A DNA stretch of 64,000 nucleotides. Origin: Onchidella celtica (Eukaryota; Mollusca; Gastropoda; Systellommatophora; Onchidiidae). A program made the translations under genes and the position numbers. The stretch lies in contig OZ007582.1 in NCBI GenBank assembly GCA_963931925.1, positions 20,185,292 to 20,249,291 on the forward strand, read 5' to 3'. The notes under the pieces are model-generated. The model was not told the origin of the DNA. It made no database searches and saw only the letters and a program-made list of their open reading frames with translations. Positions 25,701 to 36,800 of this stretch are shown here, one piece after another; within the stretch, counting starts at the first letter, position 1, and each line of letters begins with the position of its first letter.

Positions 25701-27444
25701 TATGTGAACTCATTTTAATCAGAAGGGAAAATCAAGATCATGGATTGTGGATAGGTGATGCCACTTTTATAGGCCTGATCATCTCAGTTGTATGAAATAA
25801 AACAAATAGCCTAATAATTAATGGCCACGCTTATTCGCAGACGTCTGCGAATAAGATCAGAATCTTATTCGCAGATGGATTTTCTGTTTGTGATTTTTAT
25901 TTAGGAAGAGTTCCTTATGCGTCACCTGACAACCTCCTCGGCGTAAAATGGAGTTATCGATGAAACTTTCACCAAAACATTTTTGATGGCGGGAGCTGTC
26001 TATGGGATACAAAATCGCCAAATTACCACAACAAGCAGGCGAGAACCAAAGCCCTCTGAATTTTAGCGAGTGATAAAAGTCTAGAAAGATTAGATTAATT
26101 TCACACACATACATTGAAAAGCTGAAACGAACAATTCCTTCGCTCAATGAGTGAGAGGCCAGCGGCGGCCACCCGAGCGTCCATCTCAATCACATGACCA
26201 AAACAAACGATGCGCATCACTTCTCATTCAGAAAACGGACCAGAGTAAACAAACAGCGTGTCTAGGGGGGAATCGGAAAGCCAGAAGAGTTCGTCCTCTG
26301 CCCCACATTCCTTTTCTTGTATTCCAAAACCTATCAGAACTAAACTCGCCTGCCGAGTTGGGGAAGGGGGGGATTCGAGGCTCCGCAAGATCTGACTTTT
26401 TTTTGGGGTGACTTTTTTACTGCGCCCATCCCCCACCCCCCAACTCTGATCATCGTTGCTTTGCTCCAGAGTATAAAATTGTGGCTAGGATTTCTTAAAA
26501 TATTTTTTACAATTTTTTTTAGATGAATTATTGTTATTTTAGCCAATTTTGTCGGGTGTGAAATCACAGAGAAAGTCAGACAGAACAAATAAAAATGAAT
26601 TAAACTTCCATGGAAACAAAACATGTAATAAAATATAACATGACAAATAGATCCAGGTTACCGTGGAGAGAGATGAGCTGTTCAATTCGCACTGACTCAA
26701 ACAAATCATTTACATGTTTAAAATTTGATTTTACATTTTTATTTCTGTCCCGTTTAGTGAACAGGAATAAAGTTATCTGGCGCACACTAGATCTAGTAAC
26801 ATTGATCAATTTCCCCACGACATCAATTTTGCAAATTTAAAAAAAAAAAAAAAAAAAAATTTCCTAAAAATGAGCAATCCTAGGTTAAAAAAAAAAAAGA
26901 TGCTCCTCCGTAGGTTTGAACCCATGATCGGACCTATAGTCTCTGACTGATAACCGCGGATGCTAGCCATTGCGCCGCCGCAGGCTGCAGATTACAGGAG
27001 AACTTTCGCATAGTAGACATCACAAAATCAAGAAACCCCCCATCTGCGAATAAGATTGGGATCTTATTCGCAGACGTCTGCGGTTAAGATTGGGACCTTA
27101 TTCGCAGACGTCTGCGAATAAGCACTTCGATAATTAATACGGATGTTAATTGTTATCTCTCAACAAGGTTTCATAGTTTTCACTATGAAACTCTTCTACA
27201 GTTAATATATCTGTGGAACTTTAAATAAATCATAAGCAAAACGGAAGATCCTTGTCGTGGGAAAACAACCACATTTCCAACTAGAGTCTAGATCTAGAAT
27301 CTAGATCTAGGCCTACTTGACAAACACTAATTATATCACAATGTTTATATTGATTTAACTCGTCTTTCATTTACTGTAGTTACAATATAATTTTATTAAC
27401 TCACTTGAAAGGAATCGCTTGACAGCGTCGTGATATGCGGACAT
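16005..27444 (-). CDS. Src kinase-associated phosphoprotein (SKAP)-like adaptor, complete, 8 exons
   Basis: Minus-strand coding exons: 27405-27444, 22721-22900, 22321-22380, 21729-21800, 20259-20369, 19441-19535, 17740-17830, 16005-16759. Phases match at every junction and the total is 1,404 nt, or 467 aa. The start ATG (27442-27444) has an in-frame TAG nine bases upstream and A at -3. The order is: a short helical N-terminus with VNKFINVTLQSEILS, like the SKAP dimerisation segment; an acidic Ser-rich linker; a PH domain (about residues 105-213, KIGYLDKRQK...WQKRYCVID...SFEIVCPGKKSYQF...DLQSWKAAV); a linker with two YEP motifs and a proline-rich tract; and a C-terminal SH3 (about 407-467). 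SKAP proteins are cytosolic adaptors that couple Src-family kinases to actin and integrin signalling. Vertebrate SKAP1/2 are about 359 aa, so the linker here is longer. The exon 5 donor is non-consensus (G|GTCGGT), chosen because it keeps the PH frame. SKAP1/SKAP2 orthology cannot be assigned. Confidence 0.95.
16994..17140 (+). repeat. 34-bp minisatellite, about 4.3 copies
   Basis: Units of 34 bp begin ttattgattccgctctttac. Copies end alternately in gcacc(t/c) and gtgcag, so the underlying period may be a 68-bp dimer. It lies in the last SKAP intron, about 235 bp from the final exon. Confidence 0.8.
19441..21800 (-). other. SKAP PH-domain exons (with 17740-17830)
   Basis: Exons 21729-21800, 20259-20369, 19441-19535 and 17740-17830 together encode the PH fold. 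They include strand 1 (TKIGYLDKRQK), the WQKRYCVI core, the KQQGAFFLTGDYEV segment, FEIVCPGKKSYQF, and the C-terminal helix with its invariant Trp (DLQSWKAAV). PH domains bind phosphoinositides. A Lys/Arg-rich first loop is present, but lipid specificity cannot be read from the sequence. Confidence 0.93.
23010..25260. mobile_element. pogo/Tigger-like non-autonomous DNA transposon in SKAP intron 1
   Basis: The left end TATAGTGGAGTCC (23010) and right end GACTCCACTGTA (to 25260) are inverted and bounded by TA, as in the Tc1/mariner-pogo superfamily. Past the terminal 12 bp the arms are only weakly similar, so the pairing of these ends needs confirming. The interior of about 2.2 kb has no transposase-like open frame. 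Its core is the tandem array at 23508-24534. Confidence 0.55.
23508..24534 (+). repeat. Tandem array of 202/216-bp units, about 5 copies
   Basis: Copies of a unit beginning ttaaattaaatagaaaaaag start at 23526, 23728, 23930, 24146 and 24362, giving spacings of 202, 202, 216 and 216 bp. The last copy is partial. The longer units carry an extra piece duplicating gcggccgacttctg. Copies are nearly identical. Two of them contain the same 68-codon open frame (23971-24177 and 24187-24393), which I treat as a by-product of the repeat. Confidence 0.92.
25823..27129. mobile_element. Foldback element with 26-bp palindromic ends and 9-bp flanking repeats
   Basis: Perfect 26-bp palindromes (half-site CTTATTCGCAGAC) occur at 25830-25855 and 27097-27122, with a one-mismatch-pair version at 27063-27088. 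Next to them, further half-sites (cttattcgcagatgg at 25862; ccatctgcgaataag near 27040) extend the ends into inverted repeats of about 50 bp. The 9-mer ATAATTAAT flanks the block at 25814-25822 and 27130-27138, as expected of a target duplication of MULE size. The interior shows no transposase. It lies in SKAP intron 1. Confidence 0.7.
26895..26990 (-). other. tRNA-like sequence inside the foldback element
   Basis: Read on the minus strand, aatggctagcatccgcgg resembles a Pol III A box and gggttcaaacc is a good B box. The two are about 50 nt apart, and a T run of about a dozen bases follows shortly after. I cannot fold a convincing anticodon arm, so this is more likely a tRNA-derived SINE head or pseudogene than a working tRNA. 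Confidence 0.4.
27281..27312. repeat. Clustered CTAGATCTAG palindromes
   Basis: Two copies of the palindrome ctagatctag lie within 30 bp (27289 and 27301), preceded by ctagagt. The cluster sits in SKAP intron 1 about 100 bp from exon 1. Whether it is a binding site or chance low complexity cannot be told here. Confidence 0.5.
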
Positions 27445-29453
27445 GATGAGCTACTGGTAGCGACCGATGGTCAGTGCTTTCCCTCAGAGAAGAATAAAAA
27501 CATACTTCGTAGAAAATCTGACAGAGTTGCCAACTCTACCAGGAAGTTAATTGGGCCAGAGATTGGAGCAGGAAGATAGTCATTAGCAGTGGGATGAGTT
27601 ACACGATTTACCTCCCCTCTGACTACCTGTTGTCTCCACCGTGTTGATTGGTCAGTAGAAAATTAAAATCGCAGTTTTTAACAAACCTATGAAACATTCG
27701 CGAATTCGTTCTCCTGGTAGGCCTAGCAATTTTCTCCTGCCACAAGTGCCACCTTGCAATATAATCCGCCTCCGCCAGACGGTTACCTGTGAACGGAGCA
27801 CTAACTTCTCCCCTCCCTTCTTGACAGACAGAGAGATAGAGAGATATGATTCATCGCTCATTCTGCCACGTTTCCCCTACCTTTAATTGTTTCGTCTCGC
27901 AAGCAGGCGCTCATAGCCTAATTGTATTGGGAAAAGGTAGCATAGACTTTTGGAGTTCTGCCATTCTCGCTGAGTAATCTTCTTTGTTTCACACTGAAGG
28001 GAAAGAAATATAAGTTTCCTACCACAGTTAACAAAGGATATACCGTTTCTTCTCAAAAAGCGAGAAAAAGAACTTTAACTTCATTCACCGCCTCACTCAT
28101 TTCTATGGGAAAGTTATAATAGCTGCTTCAAGTTACATACCATTTATGTTCCAGAAAATCGTTACAAGCGTAAAAACATATATTATATTATTTACAAGCA
28201 TCCCGTCGCAGTTGTCCACACATTCCCAATCACATAATAAACACGTACTAATAAAAACTGGAGTCTTTCCCTCCACAACTTTCACATCCCTCAAACTTTC
28301 CTTTCATACTTGAAAGTAATTAGATATCGCCAGTAAACCATGAACGAAGCCTGTAAAGTCGTTAATGAGCTGACACACCGCAAAACATAAACTTAACCCC
28401 CCCCCCTCCATTTCTACTATAAATATTATGATCTATTTTACTCCTCTGACCTCCTTCCCGACACACAATTGACCTTGCCCGTAAAGCAGATTAAATGATA
28501 ATTAACTTGGTTGTCTTCATAAAACGGATAGTGCTAGTGCTAATACCGGTATAAGTTCAAGACAGTCAAGTCACTGATTGTATGTCTTCAGGAGATTAAT
28601 CTAATTGGAAAAGTCAGAGACAGCTAATTAAGAGCGGTGCCTCTTCAAAAATAAATAAATAAATAAATAAAATAAATATAAAATTTGATAAACTTGAGCC
28701 GCCCCAACAGTTAAAGCTGACGTCGCAGAAAGACGCAGAACCAATATATTGTTACAAAAGAAATTACTCCTCTGTTCGGCTGATTGATTGAATAATAATA
28801 AAAATGATCTTTGAAAATATTGTCATGAGTGCGCTATTACATGTCTTCTCGATTAAGACAATTAGACTACATGTATTCTCAATGATGATGAGACAAAACT
28901 GATGTTGATCCACGGAGTGTTTGCAATTTCACACACGATGATTTGATAATAATATAATCATTTATGACAAGAGAATGATGTTAAGTAACATTTATTAAGA
29001 TAATTAACGTTACCGATATAAAAGTGAAAAAAAACTTCACACAAATTGATTGAGATCTTGCAGGTTCGTGGGTGCATTACGAAACTTCCGAAGCAGAACG
29101 AGGGAGATTTTGCAGCGACCTGATGCAAGCGTGGCAGATTCGGATGTTTACCAACACTCAACAGATGCCCTGGCTGAGCTTTGAATGAATCATGCGGTTA
29201 TCCTGACCTGGAACTCCACAGCTAACATGGAATCTGTAGATTCATGCATGTGCGGGGGTGTGTGACTGTGCGTACCTGGTTCCATTTTTCGCACGTGAGA
29301 AAGTGCGCGTTATTGTGTAGAAGGAGCGTTTATGTTTGCAAGAGACAGAACAGCGAGTGAGGAAAGGAAGAGAAAAGACAAAAAAGGGGATGAAGATAAG
29401 AAAGGATTTAAATTTTATTCCTTTTATCGAAAATGGTGAGTACGTGTGTGTGT

Positions 29454-30030
29454 GTGAGAGAGAGAGACAGACAGACAGACAGGCAGGCAGAAAGAGGGGC
29501 GAGGGAGATAGACAGCTAGACGACAGAGAAGCAGAAAGAGGAGCGAGGGGAGAAAGAGAGAAAGAGAAAGACAGAGAGAAAGAGAAAGACAGAGAAAAAG
29601 AGAAAGAGAGCAGAGAGACAGACACAGAAAGAAAGAGAAAGACATATATACACTCACACACAGAGAGAGAAAGAGAAAGACAGAGAGAGAGAGAGAGGAG
29701 GGGGGGGGGAGAGGGAGAGAAGAAAGACAGGCACAGAAAGGCAAGAGAAAGAAAAACACACACATACACATACACAGCAAGATAAAGACAGAGAGAGAGA
29801 GAGAGGAGGGGGGGGGGAAGAGAGGGAGAGAAGAAAGACAGGCACAGAAAGGCAAGAGAAAGAAAAACACACACATACACATACACAGCAAGATAAAGAC
29901 AGAGAGAGAGAGAGAGGAGGGGGGGGGGAAGAGAGGGAGAGAAGAAAGACAGGCACAGAAAGGCAAGAGAAAGAAAAACACACACATACACATACACAGC
30001 AAGATAAAGACAGAGAGAGAGAGAGAGAGC
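29454..30030 (+). repeat. Long polypurine/CA-rich tract with 111-bp tandem repeats
   Basis: The plus strand is almost pure A/G, with interspersed GACA and CACA, for nearly 600 bp. From about 29,680 it resolves into about three units of 111 bp (gataaagac at 29781, 29892 and 30003), each with an AG run, a G8-G10 run, and a cacacatacacatacacagc segment. The long minus-strand open frames here encode only Leu/Ser/Cys/Phe low complexity. Confidence 0.9.
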
Positions 30031-32258
30031 ACAACACTGGCAAATGAAAGGAGAAAAAGACCGACATAAAAAGTAACAACAGCAGATGGCAGCTCTCCAA
30101 ATACAACTAAGAATATTTATTATTATTTCAAATTTTACATTTATCTCAGCAATCATATTCACATAATTTATATCTGGTCAAACTGAAATCACCAGCTTAG
30201 AATTGTACAATGTGACCTCTTGTCTTGGATGTGACCTTGCAGCCAAGCATTAAGAAAGTACAAATAGCAGGTTTAATTACCCAATGATTTAAATACAAAT
30301 TTATTGCATTGAAAAATTTCATTGATCACATTGTAGGACACAGTCTAATCCCCCCCCCCCCCCTTTCCCCTTATAGCAGTAAGAATAAGACTTTTTCAAA
30401 GAAAAGAAAATTAAGAAAATTATCCAGTTAAAAATATTGGTAGGATTGGGACTTTCATTATGGAAATATGGTAAATATCAAATATTCCAATTTGTCACAA
30501 GGATTAAAAAAATATACATTATATATAAAATAAAATCAAACAAGCCTACATTACATTTCATTAAGAAATAATAGGTTTCTAAGGCAAACCAATTCTGTGT
30601 CCGATTTATAATCAGTGTCTCCCTGGATTTAGGCCAGATACTTAACACTGAATCTGAAAACAAAGCAGGTCTACTAAGCTGATCATTGGAATAATAGTCT
30701 GCGTCTAACAAATATACGTCTCTGGTCTAATATGATGAATTTCAAGACATTTAAACTACATCTGTGAATTATGAATCTGATTATAAAACAGGCCTGCTGA
30801 TCTGTGATTTTGTTATAAAGATTTTATAATAATATTCTGGCAACCTGGTATGTACAACCCGCTTGGTCTGATGTGACTGAAATTCAAAGATGTTTACTTC
30901 AATGAACACATAATTTAAAATTCACACCACCTTGACTCACTGCATGGATGTCAGGCTAAACACCTAACCATATGCGCTAACTACCAAATGCTGATCCCAA
31001 TGAAAATCTGAAAAGTTATGGCTGCACAATCATTAATTCTAATGCTGTCTTTACTACAAACATTAACAACACATTTTAGAACAACAAAGAAATGATCAGT
31101 AACAAAATAAGGAACACAAAATTCCTCAGCTGTAAACTGGTTAACTACATCTTTGTAATCTTAAATATCATATTATTATTATAAAGAAAGTAAGACCTCC
31201 AGTGTAATCATGAAAGGATTTTTAACCGCCAAGCCTTAAATCCCCAAAACATCAAATTACGCACAGCAAGACGTAAAGGTGCATGTGGGCATAATTATTG
31301 TAAAAGGTCTTCAAGTTCGCTTTATTTTTAACACCTTCGTTGATTTTGAGCCACAACTGAGTTGAGTAGAAAAAAGTGTTCCGGCATTCTGGGCCGGAAA
31401 AAAAAAAGACGCATTTTCTTTGAGTAGAATTAAAAAATATGACAGAAAATGTCGTTCTGTGCCTCAATTTATGCACTGGTGATCAAAACTCAACTTTAAA
31501 ATCACATCTGTATATTCCCCCACTCGGCAGGCCAGCTACCTTATCAGCATTGCTGATTTTAAACAAGAATTATAAAATTAATTTTCTCAAGGGTCAACTA
31601 ATCTATCCCAATTGCTTTTGTATCGACCTATTGTGTTTATCCAAAGTATCAAGCATTTTTTTTTTCAATTGTAGAAATGTAAAATACAGTGATCTTTGTT
31701 TTGGCTCGCTTTAGTAAGCCCACCCTAACGGAAACAATATTATACATTCAATCTTCAAGAAATGAGTGCGTAGTGCTCTGGTGCGCATGAATTCTATAAT
31801 AAGACTGTAGAATATGGGCAGTTTTGCAGACCAAAAAGAGAGATGAGTTCACAGGTTTGTCCCAGATAATGCCATGTAGCTAATCTAGCGGTAAAAAAAA
31901 AAAAGTAGGCCTATCTTGATTAAATTTTATGTGAAATTAATTCATCCATGCTTCCATGTGTTTCCTCTAGCAAATATATGAATAGGAGTCACAAAAAGGG
32001 TTTAAGATAACAAAATAACTAATGAAAATATTGATATTGCAACTCATTTTCTAATGAAAACTCTGGAGGAACTACAAAATCAAAACATTGAAAACCTTCA
32101 ATCCCTCATCCATCATTAGCCAGAATTCATAAAACCCATACAGACATACAAAACCACAGTGTAAAATTTCAGTTTGCTATTGTACAAACACAACCTGGCA
32201 AATTCTGTAAGAAACAATGAATATTTGCTTTCTTGTTTGGACTTTCATGAATGCACAG

Positions 32259-32503
32259 CAGGGCTCCCACTCTTCCGAGGAAACGCGGAAATCCGCGATG
32301 GAAGAGATCAGCGGTAATTTTTCCGATGTCCATTTATTACTATTATTTAAGTATTTTGTTGTGTATTTCTGTGTGTAGGTGTAATGTATGGTCCCTTACA
32401 TCAAATTTATGCGCAGAATATGGTCAATCATTTAAAATTTACGCTCCGCATATGTGCCGTGCATACATTTCAGATGTTTTTTCTCACTTGAGTGTGAGCC
32501 CTG
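32259..32503. mobile_element. hAT-like MITE (CAGGGCTC ends)
   Basis: The ends CAGGGCTCCCAC (32259) and GTGTGAGCCCTG (to 32503) are inverted with about 10 of 12 matches. The 245-bp interior has a local inverted motif (cgcggaaatccgcg) and no coding. The flanking 8-mers do not match convincingly, so the call rests on the termini. Confidence 0.5.
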
Positions 32504-33399
32504 ACAGATGTAATTGTACTATATAAAGTAAAGCTTTGTGGTCCATTTATTAACAACACAATGGAAGACATGATAAGGTTAGAAATTATTCAGTTATACA
32601 TAAAGCAGAATTGTAAATGAGTCTGTTGAATGGAATGACATATTTTTGCTCTCTCTGTGCTGCGGGAAACACTTAAACTTTATTTTTCTTTGAGAGAAAC
32701 GCATCTTCTATCACCTGGTTTCTCATCATTTTGCATATTGTATTCACACCTGTGATCTATGTATAAAAATATTACACTTTTTCTAAATGACATAAAGACG
32801 AAACAGAAGAAAAATATATTGTAGCAGGATAAACTCTGCCACAGATAGTATTAAAGCCCTGCCTTCATTGTGATAATATCTGATGTGATGGAACAATTCA
32901 TAATATCTCCCATATACTAATAATAATGAGAGCAATCACAACAACAATAACAAATGTATTTAATCATGCAGAAACAAAATTTCTCCCCAAATTTTTCTTT
33001 AAGGTGCCAAATTCATATTGAAAGAACACAAAAAAAAAAAAAACCCCTATAAATTACTGCTGAAAGAATGGAACCAAAAAAGGTCAATTCTCAGAAACTA
33101 CTACAAACTACAAGTACTCTCATTTTGATATTTGATTCCCCTTAAGTAGGTAGCCAAGGGCACATTTTCACTTTGTCTCAAAGAATGATCACAACAAAAG
33201 GTGAAACAAGCATGACTCTGATGATGGTCAAAAGAAAAGAATTTATGAAGCATATTACTAGTATTGTACTACAAATGCATATGATGATAACAACACTATA
33301 TCACAATAGCACTACATCATCAAACTATTTAGTTTGGAACTGAACGAAATTTTCCAAAATAAAAAGAATAATTACGATAGTGATAATAAAAACAATAAT

Positions 33400-33520
33400 C
33401 AAAATAATAATAGATAAATAAATAAATAAATAAATAACAATAGCAACAACAACAACAATAATAATAATAATAATTTAATAATAATAATAATGATAACAAT
33501 AATAATAATAATATTAATAA
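33400..33520 (+). repeat. AT-rich microsatellite, (AAAT)n / (AAC)n / (AAT)n
   Basis: Compound tri- and tetranucleotide repeat (aataaataaataaataac, caacaacaacaat, aataataataataat) a few hundred bp beyond the DUOX stop codon. Confidence 0.9.
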
Positions 33521-33887
33521 CACTGATAAATCTTCCAGGAATTTTTGTGTACGTGGTCTTGTCATGTCCAGATGAAGTATATGCTATTGACCTTTTCCCA
33601 CTATATTACAGAGACATGTTTATCTCAAGATGTAACTGGTTACCACAGAAATTACATACACGGGTGAGATGTAAAAGGTCTCTTTACTTTTTTCTTTTCT
33701 CATCTTTTGCATATAATAGAGAATAAGTATAACCATCTATCATATAGCATACATTTCACTAAATTGGATTAAACTTTCTCAAACAAGGCACATTCCATTC
33801 GTTGTGGGATAATTTTGCATAAAATTATGGTTTACTGTCAAATTGAACAATGGATTTTGTGATGCCAGATCATATTTCAACTGCTGC

Positions 33888-36800
33888 TTAAAAGTTTTCA
33901 AAGTGGTGCTCGAACATTGCTTTGGTGACCTTGCTTGTATCCACACATGCACGTTCGACTCCTTTGGTGACCCCTGGAGGACCGCAGCTGAACACGCCCA
34001 CCTTGCGAACCTGATGATTGACAGCACAAGTAATAAATTGGTTAGCACTGTTATAGGATGGACTGATGGATAGGTGGATTGAACATGGTGGTGGTGGTAG
34101 GGATGGGGTGAATGAGTGAATGACTCCACGAATAAATACACATGGCTGGATGATTGAGTCAGGAAATGAAAGATGAGGAGAGGGATATCGTCGGTCAGCT
34201 GTTGGAACCTCCTTAAAACTACGGTAACCTTTGAAACTGTTGGTAGGGGACCACAGTACTTTACATAGAATGCCTCACTTGAGTAGTGAACACAGCTTAG
34301 TATCTTATACATATACTGATAAATCTGTACGACATATAATTCACAAATTCCTGACCTTTGAATACAAATGCCTTTTTTATTAGGCCACCTACAGTAACCA
34401 AATTTTGCATGCGGGGTTTCAAATACTGTGGATAGTGCATCGAAGTTTAGATTTTTCTTTATTGCTTTTGTTTTTCTATGTGTTTGAGTTTGCTTTGTGT
34501 CGGTGGTGAGCATCCTTTTTTTCCACGAGCACATGACCCATAGTGTGAACACTTCCTGTCATATGCAGGTTACTGCTGTGGGCTGATTTAAGCTATTCAT
34601 CGTGCTCGCCGCTTAAGTTTAGAACATAGGAAGACCATGTAGGAAGGATAGAAAGTGATAGGTGTGGCAGTGGTTGGTGGTGGCGGGGGGTCTGGGCGAG
34701 GCGTGGCTTTTAAGCTTGTTTTATCTATTTGGCTTGTAATAGACTATGGTTCCCTGAACAATGGCTGGTTTTAACAAGGTTCCAACACCAGACCTATGAT
34801 TTGTAATGGATAGAGCAAAGGATGAAAAGCTCTTGCAGACGATGGTTACAATTTTGCCTGAATTACTTTATCAACAAATGTCACACCTGGATAAATAATG
34901 ACGTTAAATAATATGAATTATAAACAAAGGGAGTGAAAGATAAATGTATAAAACACTGCATTTAATGGTAGACTGGATTAGCAGATGAACAGATGGATGA
35001 ACAGTAAACGGGGAGTATGAATCATGAATGGATGTATGGACAGATTTGGGGTGGGGCAGATACATTTATGGATGGCTGGTGGGATGGGCGGATGGAGGAA
35101 AAAATGGAAAGATGGATGGTGAATGAGTAAATGGCAGGAAGCATAATGGGTATATGGATGGATGGCTGGATGGACAGATGGAATGATAAATGGGTGACGC
35201 AATAAATGACAGTGAGGACAGGTTAATAGAAGCAGAGAGAAACCTATAAGATTAAAATAAGAAATAATTTCTTTAGTAAACCATTAGTATTTAAAAACAA
35301 GAATTTGAGTACATACTTATTATATAAAAACACAAAAAACTGTAAAGGCCATACCTGCGGGTGAGCTCTATGTACAGCACCCATGATTTTGTTCATCTGT
35401 GGTCGACCAAAGTGGGTGGTGGCTTTCAAACCTGTGAACACACTCTTGCCACCATTCATCTTTTGGAAATGTTCTTCGAAGATATACTGAAAAGAGTGAA
35501 ATGAAGCAATTAGGAGACAATCCTAAGAAAATTCTTGATGTCGAGGTCTGGCTGATTTCATAATAAAGAGAACAAAACCAAGAGGGAAAAGGCTGAATGG
35601 ATGGAATGTAGCACTGAAACGACAGACTGAAGGATAGGGAGAAGTTTCTAGAGGTGAGTGCATTTGACAAACTATGTACGGTTTGTGTTTGACAAATCTA
35701 TGGGACTATCCATGAAGTATGCATGCTTGATTTTTGTGAGTTTTGACATGAGATAATGAGATGATTACAAAACCAAAAGGGAAAAAGTTGAATGGATGGA
35801 ATGTAGCACTGAACCGACAGACTGAAGGATAGGGAGAAGTTTCTAGAGGTGAGTGCATTTGACAAACTATGTACGGTTTGTGTTTGACAAATCTATGGGA
35901 CTATCCATGAAGTATGCATGCTTGATTTTTGTGAGTTTTGACATGAGATAATGAGATGATTACAAAACCAAAAGGGAAAAAGTTGAATGGATGGAATGTA
36001 GCACTGAACCGACAGACTGAAGGATAGGGAGAAGTTTCTAGAGGTGAGTGCATTTGACAAACTATGTACGGTTTGTGTTTGACAAATCTATGGGACTATC
36101 CATGAAGTATGCGTGCTTGATTTTTGTGAGTTTTGACATGAGATAATGAGATGATTACAAAACCAAAAGGGAAAAAGTTGAATGGATGGAATGTAGCACT
36201 GAACCGACAGACTGAAGGATAGGGAGAAGTTTCTAGAGGTGAGTGCAATTGTCAAACTATGTACGGTTTGTGTTTGACAAATCTATGGGACTATCCATGA
36301 AATATGCATGCTCTATTTTGGTGAGTTTTGACATGAGATAATGAGATGATTATAAAACCAAAAGGGAAAAAGTTGAATGGATGGAATGTAGCACTGAAAC
36401 GACAGACTGAAGGATAGGGAGAAGTTTCTAGAGGTGAGTGCATTTGACAAACTATGTACGGTTTGTGTTTGACAAATCTATGGGACTATCCATGAAGTAT
36501 GCATGCTTGATTTTTGTGAGTTTTGACATGAGATAATGAGATGATTACAAAACCAAAAGGGAAAAAGTTGAATGGATGGAATGTAGCACTGAACCGACAG
36601 ACTGAAGGATAGGGAGAAGTTTCTAGAGGTGAGTGCATTTGACAAACTATGTACGGTTTGTGTTTGACAAATCTATGGGACTATCCATGAAGTATGCATG
36701 CTTGATTTTTGTGAGTTTTGACATGAGATAATGAGATGATTACAAAACCAAAAGGGAAAAAGTTGAATGGATGGAATGTAGCACTGAACCGACAGACTGA

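Larger units (their letters stand above)
27445..33887. other. Intergenic region between SKAP 5' end and DUOX 3' end
   Basis: This is the SKAP 5' flank and DUOX 3' flank. I found no conserved exon. Contents: GC-richer sequence around 27,450-27,900 that may include the SKAP promoter (no TATA motif I would defend); a short (AAAT)n near 28,650; a long purine tract (29454-30030); poly-C runs; a hAT-like MITE (32259-32503); and an AT-rich microsatellite (33400-33520). Part of 32,300-33,887 may be DUOX 3' UTR. A minus-strand AATAAA exists at 32546-32551, but its use is unproven. Confidence 0.65.

Noticed and set aside
29242-30162. Minus-strand 306-codon open frame rich in Ser/Leu/Cys/Phe
   Set aside because: It lies over the polypurine and 111-bp repeat tract. 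All three minus frames stay open and are low in complexity, so this is a repeat artefact, not a gene.
33779-34552. Minus-strand 257-codon open frame
   Set aside because: It overlaps the last DUOX exon (33888-34010) in another frame. The DUOX frame there gives [18 protein letters not shown] and a clean stop, and this longer frame has no recognisable domain.
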